The notes under the pieces were generated by a model. The model was given only the letters and a program-made list of their open reading frames with translations, had not been told where the DNA came from and searched no databases. This document shows, piece by piece, positions 19,064 to 26,534 of a stretch of 64,000 nt of DNA. Source of the DNA: Pirellulales bacterium (lineage in GTDB: Bacteria > Planctomycetota > Planctomycetia > Pirellulales > JACPPG01); contig DASZWQ010000204.1 in assembly GCA_035546535.1 (NCBI GenBank), positions 86,954 to 150,953 on the forward strand, in the 5' to 3' direction. How positions within the stretch are numbered: the first letter of the stretch is position 1; each line of letters opens with the position of its first letter. The translations under genes and the position numbers were made by a program.

Positions 19064-20398
19064 ATTCCCTCGATCACCGCTGAAATCATCATCATCCTGA
19101 CGCTGATTCTGGCGAACGGATTCTTCGCGGCCGCCGAGATCGCCATCGTTGCGGCCCGCCGCGGCCGCCTGCAAAAGCAGGCCGAGGAAGGGGATCGCGC
19201 AGCCCGCGCGGCTCTCGAGCTTTCGAACAATCCGAATCGATTCCTCTCGACCGTGCAGGTCGGTATCACGCTCATCGGTACGTTTGCGGCCGCATTCGGC
19301 GGAGCGCGGCTGGCGAGTTTTCTCGGCGAGCGGCTGGCCGAGTCGCCGGTGGCGTGGATTGCCCGAAACGCCCCGGCCGTGGCCCTGACGGTCGTCGTTC
19401 TGGCGATCAGCTTTGCCTCGCTCATCCTGGGCGAACTCGTACCTAAGCGGCTCGCCCTGCGCCGCGCCGAAGGTCTGGCGCGGGTGGTCGCTCGCCCCAT
19501 GTTGTTTTTGTCGCAGGTGGCGCGCCCGGCCGTCTGGTTTTTGGGAATCACGACCGATGCCGCGCTCTTTTTGCTCGGCATGCCCAAGCAGGAAGACTCG
19601 GCCGTCAGCGTCGAGGATATCCAGCATCTACTGAAGATGGGGCGTGAGCACGGCGTGCTCGACCCGGCCGAGCAAAAGGTGGCGATGGAGGCTCTGCGGC
19701 TCGGCGATCGCTCGGTGCGCGACATCATGCGGCCGCGCACCGATCTCGACGCGCTGGACGTCGAAACGCCGGCCAATGAGATCATCGGCGCGGTGGCGAT
19801 GGCGGGCTTTTCGCGCTTGCCGGTGTACGAGCGCGATCTGGATCACATCATCGGCTACGTCCATATCAAGGACCTGCTGCGCGAACTGTACCTGCACACC
19901 GAAATCAACCTGCGGAAGATGCTCCATCCCCCGCTGTTCGTGCCCGAGACTCTGCCCCTGGACCGGTTGCTCGACTTGTTTCAGAAAAAGCGGACCCAAT
20001 TGGCGATCGTGCTGGACGAATTCGGCGGCACACAGGGGATGGTGACGCTCGAGGACGTCTTCGAAGAGCTTGTCGGCGAGATTCACGACGAGCATCGCCG
20101 CGACAAGGAACAGGAAATCGTAAAGCGCGACGAGCATAGCTGGCTCGTCGACGGCAGCGTCAGCATCGACGACCTGGCCGAAGCCATCGGGCTGAAGCAG
20201 GTCGAATCGCCGGCCACCCGACGTTTCAGTACCGTGGCGGGCCTGGTGCTGCGTCAGTTAGGGCGCATTCCCGAGATTGGCGCCCGCACCGCCTTTGACG
20301 GCGTCGAGTTGGAGGTCGTCGACATGGACGGCCAGCGGATCGATCGGGTGCTCGTGACGGTGCCGCCTGCCGCCAACGGCACCGCCGGCGCGATCTGA
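19064..20398 (+). CDS. CNNM/CBS-domain membrane protein (HlyC/CorC type)
   Basis: 444 residues if started at the ATT at 19064. Seen: N-terminal membrane domain DUF21/CNNM (IPSITAEIIIILTLILANGF then FAAAEIAIVAARRGRL), then paired CBS domains (SVRDIMRPRTDLDALDV; RLPVYERDLDHIIGYVHIKD; VLDEFGGTQGMVTLEDVFEE) and a C-terminal CorC/HlyC domain. The frame is closed upstream by TAA at 19058, and no ATG, GTG or TTG is found before the first membrane helix. The ATT is preceded by GCGAGG seven bases away. The first standard start, GTG at 19253, would remove about 63 residues, including helix 1. Family role: divalent cation or Mg efflux. Confidence 0.85.
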   Translation: MPSITAEIIIILTLILANGFFAAAEIAIVAARRGRLQKQAEEGDRAARAALELSNNPNRFLSTVQVGITLIGTFAAAFGGARLASFLGERLAESPVAWIARNAPAVALTVVVLAISFASLILGELVPKRLALRRAEGLARVVARPMLFLSQVARPAVWFLGITTDAALFLLGMPKQEDSAVSVEDIQHLLKMGREHGVLDPAEQKVAMEALRLGDRSVRDIMRPRTDLDALDVETPANEIIGAVAMAGFSRLPVYERDLDHIIGYVHIKDLLRELYLHTEINLRKMLHPPLFVPETLPLDRLLDLFQKKRTQLAIVLDEFGGTQGMVTLEDVFEELVGEIHDEHRRDKEQEIVKRDEHSWLVDGSVSIDDLAEAIGLKQVESPATRRFSTVAGLVLRQLGRIPEIGARTAFDGVELEVVDMDGQRIDRVLVTVPPAANGTAGAI

Positions 20399-20610
20399 AC
20401 CGGGGCGTTCGCCCAAGCGCCGGCATTTCCCGCACAACCGGCACGGATCGCCAAAGCACGTGAATTTTAAGCTACCGCGGCGCCACTTTCTTTTACCTAC
20501 GCAGCGCAGCTTGACGATATATCGCTCGGGTGCCAGCAGCGACCGCTTCTGCGACGTATGTTTTGCCGGCGCCTGATATCGAACACGGCTTTCAATCTGA
20601 GGAACGAGAA

Positions 20611-20826
20611 ATGGCGGACGGGCCCTTGGCGGATCGTGTGAGCTCGGTACTGGAACGAAGTCCTTACTTGCCACGTCGCAATCTGCGTTACGAAGCCGCC
20701 GAAGGCCGCGTGGTGTTGCGAGGCACGGTCCACTCCTACTACCAGAAGCAGATGGCCCAAGAGATGCTCAAGGCCGTGGACGGAGTCCGCGAGATCGAGA
20801 ACCAGCTGGAAGTTTGCTGGTCGTAA
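20611..20826 (+). CDS. BON-domain protein
   Basis: 71 residues, essentially a single BON domain: DRVSSVLERSPYLPRRNL, then EGRVVLRGTVHSYYQKQMAQ and VDGVREIENQLEV. BON domains bind membranes or lipids and are often exported, but no signal peptide is seen here. The ATG at 20611 has GAGGA eight bases upstream, so a longer in-frame start is not needed. It ends 24 bases from the converging gene at 20851. Confidence 0.8.
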   Translation: MADGPLADRVSSVLERSPYLPRRNLRYEAAEGRVVLRGTVHSYYQKQMAQEMLKAVDGVREIENQLEVCWS

Positions 20827-20850
20827 GCCAGCGCGGCACCGCGCTTCGTT

Positions 20851-21702
20851 CTACGGCAAGAAGCGCCGCCGCACGAACTCGCGATCGATCGTGCCCTCGG
20901 CCACTGCCGTCTCGTGCTGCTCGTAATCGTCGCTGAAGAGCGCGTCGATCATGCACTGCGTTTCGTTCGTGGCGTGTTGCAATCGCGAGATCCAAAGCGG
21001 CCGCAATAGCCCGGTCGAATCGAAGATCTCGGGCTGAAAGCACAGGACGATCCCGGCCGCGATTTCGCCATTCAAATCGGCATTAGGGCTGGGCCGATCG
21101 AAGGCCGTGGCAAAGCTCGCCCGCAGCGAGGCAAACATCAGCGACCAGGCCTGCGGGCCTTCGTCACGGAAATCATCGGCAAAATCGCGGGCGCGCTCGG
21201 CATTGGACCCGAACTCGCATACGTCGTGCGTCATGCTGATGAAGCCGACCAGCAGATCCGACCAACATTCCGCGCGGCGCCGCAATCGATCAAGACGCTG
21301 AGCTGTTGCCGCATCGATCAGCGGGCTATTGACGAGCATCGACATCGCCCGATTCTGCGCTTCGTGCTGCCCCAGCAGGACCGTACGAGCGACGGATCCG
21401 GCATCCTCCCCGGTCTGTCGATCATGGGCCGTGATGACGCCGCCCCAGACCCGCGCCAGCACATCGCCCGTGACGATTTCTTCCAGCATCCCGATGCTAG
21501 CCCGCAATTCTTCGATCGTGTGCCCCTCGACGGGGATTTCGGTCAAACGTTTGAGCATTCGCCCCCAGCGGTCAAGGCGGCACTTCGAGCCCGACCAATA
21601 GCGCTCCAGGCAAGGCGCCGGAAGAGGCGCCGCGTCGTTCATCACCAGGTGGCCATGCTGAGCGGCCAGTGAGGCTAGTTCCACAAGATCGCGTGCTTGC
21701 AT
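20851..21702 (-). CDS. conserved hypothetical protein
   Basis: 283 residues, family not recognised. Mostly helical in character with no signal peptide or membrane segment. Notable stretches: CLERYWSGSKCRLDRWGRML near the N-terminus, IPVEGHTIEELRASIGMLEE, and a C-terminal DALFSDDYEQHETAVAEGTI. It starts at ATG 21702 and is transcribed alone; the neighbour downstream converges. The composition fits the genome, so transfer is not suggested. Confidence 0.65.
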   Translation of the reverse strand: MQARDLVELASLAAQHGHLVMNDAAPLPAPCLERYWSGSKCRLDRWGRMLKRLTEIPVEGHTIEELRASIGMLEEIVTGDVLARVWGGVITAHDRQTGEDAGSVARTVLLGQHEAQNRAMSMLVNSPLIDAATAQRLDRLRRRAECWSDLLVGFISMTHDVCEFGSNAERARDFADDFRDEGPQAWSLMFASLRASFATAFDRPSPNADLNGEIAAGIVLCFQPEIFDSTGLLRPLWISRLQHATNETQCMIDALFSDDYEQHETAVAEGTIDREFVRRRFLP

Positions 21703-22131
21703 GCGACAGGCCGATGGATGGCAGGGCGGCGGGCGAAAATGGAGGGGCCCGGATCGTTACCGAGGAAGCGCCGGCGTCCGAACGGGCGAGAGAGCCTGAG
21801 GGGACCAAGGCTCTCTCGCCACGCTCGAAGCGGGATCTTCTCGTCAAAACGTCCTTAGGCAAAGCTGGTGCCGCGCGGGAGGCCGAACCATCGTCACGGC
21901 GAGAACCGTCGTACAAGTCTCATTCGAGCAGAGACTTACAGCCAACACGGTATTGGCGGCCTCGCCCCAGTCAGGCCGCTCTTGTTGCAGTTTAGCCACA
22001 TCAAGCGTGGCTAAATGCCCACAGCCAGTACGATGCGCAGACCGAGCGATCGGAGTCGCAACCGAAAGGGCCTCGATAAAGTCAGGCCTGCAGGCCGCTC
22101 GACGAGTTCGGCGGCGCGAGTCAAAAAAAGG
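21703..22131. other. intergenic region with two hairpins
   Basis: 429 bases between the hypothetical gene and the anti-sigma gene, both on the minus strand. A perfect 10-bp stem (gagagagcct / aggctctctc) at 21788-21817 and a 9-bp stem (tttagccac / gtggctaaa) at 21991-22015 are present. Either could end the anti-sigma transcript; neither has a good T-run. No gene is supported here. Confidence 0.5.
21991..22015 (-). terminator. hairpin after the anti-sigma gene
   Basis: Perfect 9-bp stem with a 7-base loop, 117 bases past the stop of the anti-sigma gene. No T-run follows in the minus direction, so its action as a terminator is uncertain. Confidence 0.3.
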
Positions 22132-23118
22132 TCAGCGTTCGACCTTCAGCGGCACAAGGACCTTGACCTGTGGCACCAGTGGGGGAACCGAGCTATTGCA
22201 GATCGAGGAATCGTCCTCGCCACGCCCCGCCCCTTTGAAGCCGAAAGCATCGACGTAGATGTGATCCCCGTTTTCGACCAGTCGCGGGATCACGATGAAG
22301 ACCACGCGGCCACTTTGGCACAGCACGTTCTGACCTCTCGGTCCGTGATTGGAGCTGCGGTCCGAAGCCTCGTCGGCTGCGTCGGCCATGATGGCAAAAT
22401 ACTCGCGACAGTGGCCCCGCGTTGGCACATACCGATCGTTCTCGATGTGGCCGGGGTGATAGCCAAAGCTTCCGCCCATGACACGATGCCAGTATTGCAA
22501 AGCCGCGGGGTTCGCTGCTTGCAATTCCTGCGGAGTGGGGACACGAAAATCACGCTGCTTGGCCAAAGGAGATTCGGGGCAGACAAGCATCGACGGGCTC
22601 GTGAGCAGCCCCGCCTGCAACAACATCGGCGCGTAACTCCCCGCGGCGGCCATATTGCCGGTAGCGGGAATAAAGGGCAGATGGCCGTGAATGTTGCTGT
22701 ATTGCGTCATCGCGACGCCCAGCAACCGCAGCTTGTTCTGGCAGGTCGCCAGGCGGGCGCCATGACGACTGTTTTGAATCGCTGGGAAAACCAGCATCGA
22801 GGCGACAAAGAAAATGCCCGCCGCGATCATGTAATCCGGCGCCTTCCAGGCACCGGTGCTAGCCGCGGCTTGCCCGGCGGAATTCCAGCCGGCGTGGGCC
22901 TTGACGAACTGAAACGTACGGGCTCCCAACCCGGGCGGCGGAGCCAGTTCGTCTTCCTCGTCCTCTTCCGAGGCGGCGTCGTCGAGAGCACGCAGAGAGG
23001 CTCGGAGCTTTTCCAGCTCGATTCGCAACTCGGGATCAATGGCCAGGGATGCCTCGACCGAGGCTTGTTCCGACGGTTCCAGCGCTCCCAGCAAGTAACC
23101 CAGCAGTTGCTCGCGCAT
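22132..23118 (-). CDS. anti-sigma-like membrane protein with DUF1559-like sensor part
   Basis: 328 residues. Residues 1-45 (MREQLLGYLLGALEPSEQAS and following) look like the N-terminal domain of zinc-free anti-sigma factors. An acidic linker leads to one membrane segment at about 96-114, followed by QNSRHGARLATCQNKLRLLG and a TQYSNIHGHLPF stretch, which resemble the region after the pseudopilin helix of DUF1559 proteins. The rest should be outside the membrane and holds single Cys residues. The start at 23118 lies five bases after the sigma stop; a longer start at 23157 would overlap the sigma gene. Translational coupling with the sigma gene is likely. Confidence 0.75.
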   Translation of the reverse strand: MREQLLGYLLGALEPSEQASVEASLAIDPELRIELEKLRASLRALDDAASEEDEEDELAPPPGLGARTFQFVKAHAGWNSAGQAAASTGAWKAPDYMIAAGIFFVASMLVFPAIQNSRHGARLATCQNKLRLLGVAMTQYSNIHGHLPFIPATGNMAAAGSYAPMLLQAGLLTSPSMLVCPESPLAKQRDFRVPTPQELQAANPAALQYWHRVMGGSFGYHPGHIENDRYVPTRGHCREYFAIMADAADEASDRSSNHGPRGQNVLCQSGRVVFIVIPRLVENGDHIYVDAFGFKGAGRGEDDSSICNSSVPPLVPQVKVLVPLKVER

Positions 23119-23123
23119 CGCCG

Positions 23124-23789
23124 TCAGCGATCTCCGCTTGGTTGGGCGCTCTTCCACGCCTCATTCAGCTTCGTGATCGCGGTGTGCAAGCGGCTTTTCA
23201 CCGTGCCCACCGGCACTTTCAAGACCTCGGCGGCCTCCCGGTACTTCAGTCCCTGGTAATAGACCAAAGTAATCGCGCCCTTCAAGGCGTCGGGCAAAGC
23301 TCCGACCGAATCTCGAATCCAGCGCCGACGCTCCTCCGCGTCGGCCTCCTTGGCTGGCCCGGCCTCGCGGCTGACCAGCAATTCGGAAAGCGAGCCCAGG
23401 TCTTCTTCCGATTCGCCCTTTTGGCGGCGGTCCAGGCTCACCATCCGGTGTCTTTTGTTTCTACGTTGCGCATCAATGGCTTGGTTCGTGGCAATCGTGT
23501 AGAGCCAGGGGCGAAATTTCCGCCCCGCCTCGAATTGCCCGCATTTCAAGTGGACCTGCAAAAATGTACCTTGAAATGCATCCTCGGCCATGGCGGCGTC
23601 ACCCAGGTAACGACGCAAATAGCTGTAAAGCTCCCGCTCGTAGCGGTGAACAAGGATCCCAAATACCCGAGGATCCCCGTCCGAGCAATAGCGGTCCAAC
23701 AGGTCCTCGTCGCTCCATTGCGACAGGACCGAAGGAGCCGTCGTCGCTCGCTTGCTGATCTGCTTTTCGGAAGTGATTGTTTTACTCAT
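23124..23789 (-). CDS. ECF RNA polymerase sigma factor
   Basis: 221 residues. Seen: region 2 (FGILVHRYERELYSYLRRYL, AEDAFQGTFLQVHLK, RPWLYTIATNQAIDAQRR) and region 4 with a helix-turn-helix (LPDALKGAITLVYYQGLKYR, VPVGTVKSRLHTAITKL). A 40-residue linker between them is charged (QKGESEEDLGSLSELLVSRE). It directs RNA polymerase to a small regulon, and its partner anti-sigma factor follows five bases downstream. No ECF promoter motif was recognised upstream. Confidence 0.92.
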   Translation of the reverse strand: MSKTITSEKQISKRATTAPSVLSQWSDEDLLDRYCSDGDPRVFGILVHRYERELYSYLRRYLGDAAMAEDAFQGTFLQVHLKCGQFEAGRKFRPWLYTIATNQAIDAQRRNKRHRMVSLDRRQKGESEEDLGSLSELLVSREAGPAKEADAEERRRWIRDSVGALPDALKGAITLVYYQGLKYREAAEVLKVPVGTVKSRLHTAITKLNEAWKSAQPSGDR

Positions 23790-23957
23790 GACTCTGCCGT
23801 GATATGCGGAACGCCCTAACCTGAGCGTCCCAAAGGGTTATTCTACCAAAACTGTTGGTTGCGCGAGATTTACGGATTCTTGTCGTTTTTTTCGCTCGAA
23901 TGCCAAATCGGCATGACCGTGACCTTGCCGCTCCTGACGCCCGTATAACCGCAAACG

Positions 23958-24305
23958 ATGTGCCCCAAGCCGCGCGAATCCGCTCGCCAAGATCCTGCTG
24001 CCAAGCGAATTTACCGCAAATCATTCCAAATAAAGGCGTTATGGTTTATCGCTTTGAGCACAGCGGGCGTGTCGCTAGCGACTCTACCGACGAAACCGCT
24101 TTTCAAGAGTTACAACGCTCAAGCCCGGCGACTGTATGATTCTGCAACACCCAGCGGAGTGCGATTTCGAGTGCCTGCCATTCTGGCGACCGGAAGAGAA
24201 TCAGTGATCTTAATGCCCTCTATCAAAGAAGTTATGGCGAATCAAAAGACCAGTGACCGCGCTGAAAATGCGAAGCGCGCGCAGCGAATCTTGTCTGGGT
24301 GGTGA
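23958..24305 (+). CDS. possible small membrane protein
   Basis: A frame of 115 codons with no recognised family. It has a basic N-terminus, one hydrophobic stretch (ALWFIALSTAGVSLATLP, about residues 27-44) and a basic C-terminus (SDRAENAKRAQRILSGW). Support: an intrinsic terminator begins two bases after its stop. Against: no ribosome site before the ATG at 23958 and third-position GC well below the neighbours. Overlapping frames exist, so it may be chance. Confidence 0.3.
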   Translation: MCPKPRESARQDPAAKRIYRKSFQIKALWFIALSTAGVSLATLPTKPLFKSYNAQARRLYDSATPSGVRFRVPAILATGRESVILMPSIKEVMANQKTSDRAENAKRAQRILSGW

Positions 24306-24306
24306 A

Positions 24307-24347
24307 TCCAAGAGTCAATCTGACGACAGAGCTTGGACACTTTTTTT
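24307..24347 (+). terminator. intrinsic terminator
   Basis: tccaag (24307-24312) pairs with cttgga (24332-24337), with an inner gtca/tgac stem, and is followed by cac and seven T residues (24341-24347). It terminates rightward transcription shortly before the DUF6786 gene. Confidence 0.55.
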
Positions 24348-24463
24348 GCGCCCTATACGGTCGGTAAGGAAATTGGTCAGTCACGCAAGCTACGGTTCAT
24401 GAAATGCCGTATCTTCCGTTCATGCGGTCCGCGAATCCCCTGGCAAGGAGCCTGCTTACGCCC

Positions 24464-25750
24464 ATGTACACTTCCGTGCGCAAACTGCCTGTTCTTATGC
24501 TCCTCGTGATTGCCGTCATTGGGCCGGCGATGGCCTGCGCACAAACAGGGTCGGATACGGATATGTCCAAAAGCTACTCACAGGCACGCGACTTCCTCAA
24601 AGAGCACACAGCGATCGTGGAACTCGAAGGAAAGGACCAGCAACGTGTACTGCTCTGCCCGGAATACCAGGGCCGGGTCATGACCTCCAGCTTGGCTGGC
24701 AGCGAAGGAGCGAGCCTGGGCTGGATCAATTACGACTTCATCAAGTCCGGCAAGCAGGATGCCGCGTTTAACAACTACGGGGGCGAAGACCGTTTCTGGC
24801 TGGGCCCCGAAGGTGGCCAGTACGCTCTGTGGTTTAAGCTCGAGGAAAAGCAACTCGTTAAGAACTGGTTCACACCTCCCGAGCTGAACACGGGCGCGTT
24901 CCGTGTGGTTGCTCACGACAAGTCAAGCTGCCGCATGACCCGACGCGTGCGCGTGACGAATGCCTCTGAACTCACGTTTGATCTCGAGGTACAGCGTGAT
25001 GCCCGGCTGCTGGATGCTAGACAATTCGAGGAGCTCTTCGGCAAGCCAGCCGCCGACGCGCTAGGTGCCCACGGAGCGAATCCAGCACTTCCCCTCGTCG
25101 GCTTCGAAACGGTCAATACCGCCACCAACGTGGGCCCGATTGCCTGGGATATGACGCAAGGCATGGTGTCGATCTGGACCCTGGGACAATTCGCCGCCGG
25201 CGAACGAACCGTGATCATCGTGCCCTACAAACAGGGCAATGAGCAGGAGCTGGGACCTGCCGTAGAGTCCGGTTACTTCGGGCCGGTACCGTCCGAGCGA
25301 TTGAAGGTGATTCCGACGGCGATACTGTTCCGCGCCGATGGAAAATTCCGTGCCAAGCTGGGCGTCTCGCAGAAGCGCGCCCTGCCGATAGCCGGCTCAC
25401 TCGACCTCGACTCCGGCATACTCACGCTGGTTCACTTCACGATGCCGGCGAAACCGGCCGAACACTTCTACGTCAACAACACCTGGGCGATCCGCCAGAA
25501 AAACGCTTACGCCGGCGACGTCTTCAACACCTACAACGACGGGCCGGCGGAGCCGGGCGCCAAGGCGCTCGGCGGCTTCTATGAATTGGAAACGCTGTCC
25601 CCCACGCGTCCGCTTGCGCCCAAGGAGACGATCGCGCACACCCATCGCACCTTCCACATCAAGGCCGACGGCGACCGCCTGGAACGCCTCGTCAAAGCGA
25701 CGCTGAACGTCGAGTTGGCCGACTTGAAGAAGTTCCTTGCCGCGCCGTGA
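24464..25750 (+). CDS. DUF6786 family secreted protein
   Basis: 428 residues, similar to the DUF6786 family (recalled pattern: GRVMTSSLAGSEGASLGWIN, then NNYGGEDRFWLGPEGGQYAL). A signal peptide is present (LPVLMLLVIAVIGPAMACAQ), so it is exported. The core is probably a beta-sandwich like galactose-mutarotase folds, but this is inference. The start is uncertain: ATG at 24464 has AAGGAG 13 bases upstream; an ATG at 24422 adds 14 residues. Late conserved parts include HFYVNNTWAIRQKNAYAGDV and ALGGFYELETLSP. Function unknown. Confidence 0.78.
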   Translation: MYTSVRKLPVLMLLVIAVIGPAMACAQTGSDTDMSKSYSQARDFLKEHTAIVELEGKDQQRVLLCPEYQGRVMTSSLAGSEGASLGWINYDFIKSGKQDAAFNNYGGEDRFWLGPEGGQYALWFKLEEKQLVKNWFTPPELNTGAFRVVAHDKSSCRMTRRVRVTNASELTFDLEVQRDARLLDARQFEELFGKPAADALGAHGANPALPLVGFETVNTATNVGPIAWDMTQGMVSIWTLGQFAAGERTVIIVPYKQGNEQELGPAVESGYFGPVPSERLKVIPTAILFRADGKFRAKLGVSQKRALPIAGSLDLDSGILTLVHFTMPAKPAEHFYVNNTWAIRQKNAYAGDVFNTYNDGPAEPGAKALGGFYELETLSPTRPLAPKETIAHTHRTFHIKADGDRLERLVKATLNVELADLKKFLAAP

Positions 25751-25838
25751 TCTGATTTAGGGCCCACACAACGCCGCGGGCGGCCAGTCGGCGCGCTGGT
25801 CGCACCGGCGAACGCGCCGCCGACAACAGGATCGAACA

Positions 25839-26519
25839 ATGCTCTCTCGCGTGCTCGAGCCCGAGGTGATGGATACGCCGCAGGAAGCGCTCGACTACGA
25901 CTCGATGGATCATACCGCCGTCAACGCGGCGTTCGTCAGTGACATGCTGGCCGTGTTTCCCGAGGCTGTCGACGCCGAAGAAGAACATCTGGCCGTACTG
26001 GATATCGGCACCGGTACGGCGCAAATTCCCGTCGAGCTCTGCCGCCACGTTCCGTCGTTCCGCGTTACGGCCATCGATCTGGCCGTGGCAATGCTCAATC
26101 TCGGCCGGAACAATGTCGAAGTGGCCGGCTTGAGAGAACATATCCGGCTCGATCGCGTCGATGCCAGGCAATTGCCCTACGCCGACGGCGAATTCGCGGT
26201 GGTGATGTCCAATAGCATCGTCCACCACATTCCCGACCCACGCGAGGTCCTGGTCGAGGCCGTCCGCGTGCTTCGCGACGGAGGATTGATTTTCGTTCGC
26301 GATCTGCTGCGGCCTGTCGACGACGCCGAAGTCGAGCATCTGGTCGCCACCTATGCCGCCGGAGCGAACGACCATCAGCGACAACTCTTCAATCAGTCGT
26401 TGCGGGCAGCGCTCGACCTCGACGAAGCACGGGTCTTGGCCGCGAGCGTTGGCTTGCCGCCCGAGGCTGTCTCACACACCAGTGATCGCCACTGGACACT
26501 CGCGGCTCGCAAGGCGTAG
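25839..26519 (+). CDS. class I SAM-dependent methyltransferase
   Basis: 226 residues. Seen: SAM-binding motif I VLDIGTGTAQIPVELCRH (about 49-66), acidic motif II ALTAIDL-like region (RVTAIDLAVAMLNLGRNN), motif ARQLPYADGEFAVVMSNSIV and post-motif VLRDGGLIFVRDLLRP. The His-Pro pair HHIPDP follows. The substrate cannot be told; it belongs to the UbiE/Methyltransf_11 type of small-molecule enzymes. It converges on the next gene, with 15 bases between. Confidence 0.85.
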   Translation: MLSRVLEPEVMDTPQEALDYDSMDHTAVNAAFVSDMLAVFPEAVDAEEEHLAVLDIGTGTAQIPVELCRHVPSFRVTAIDLAVAMLNLGRNNVEVAGLREHIRLDRVDARQLPYADGEFAVVMSNSIVHHIPDPREVLVEAVRVLRDGGLIFVRDLLRPVDDAEVEHLVATYAAGANDHQRQLFNQSLRAALDLDEARVLAASVGLPPEAVSHTSDRHWTLAARKA

Positions 26520-26534
26520 CGAGAGGCGTGTAGT

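Larger units (their letters stand above)
23790..24463. other. long, less GC-rich intergenic region
   Basis: 674 bases between the leftward ECF gene and the rightward DUF6786 gene. Its base composition is lower in GC than the flanks. It contains a possible small gene (23958-24305) directly followed by an intrinsic terminator, both listed separately. TAGAAT on the minus strand near 23842 might be the -10 box of the ECF gene. Confidence 0.5.
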
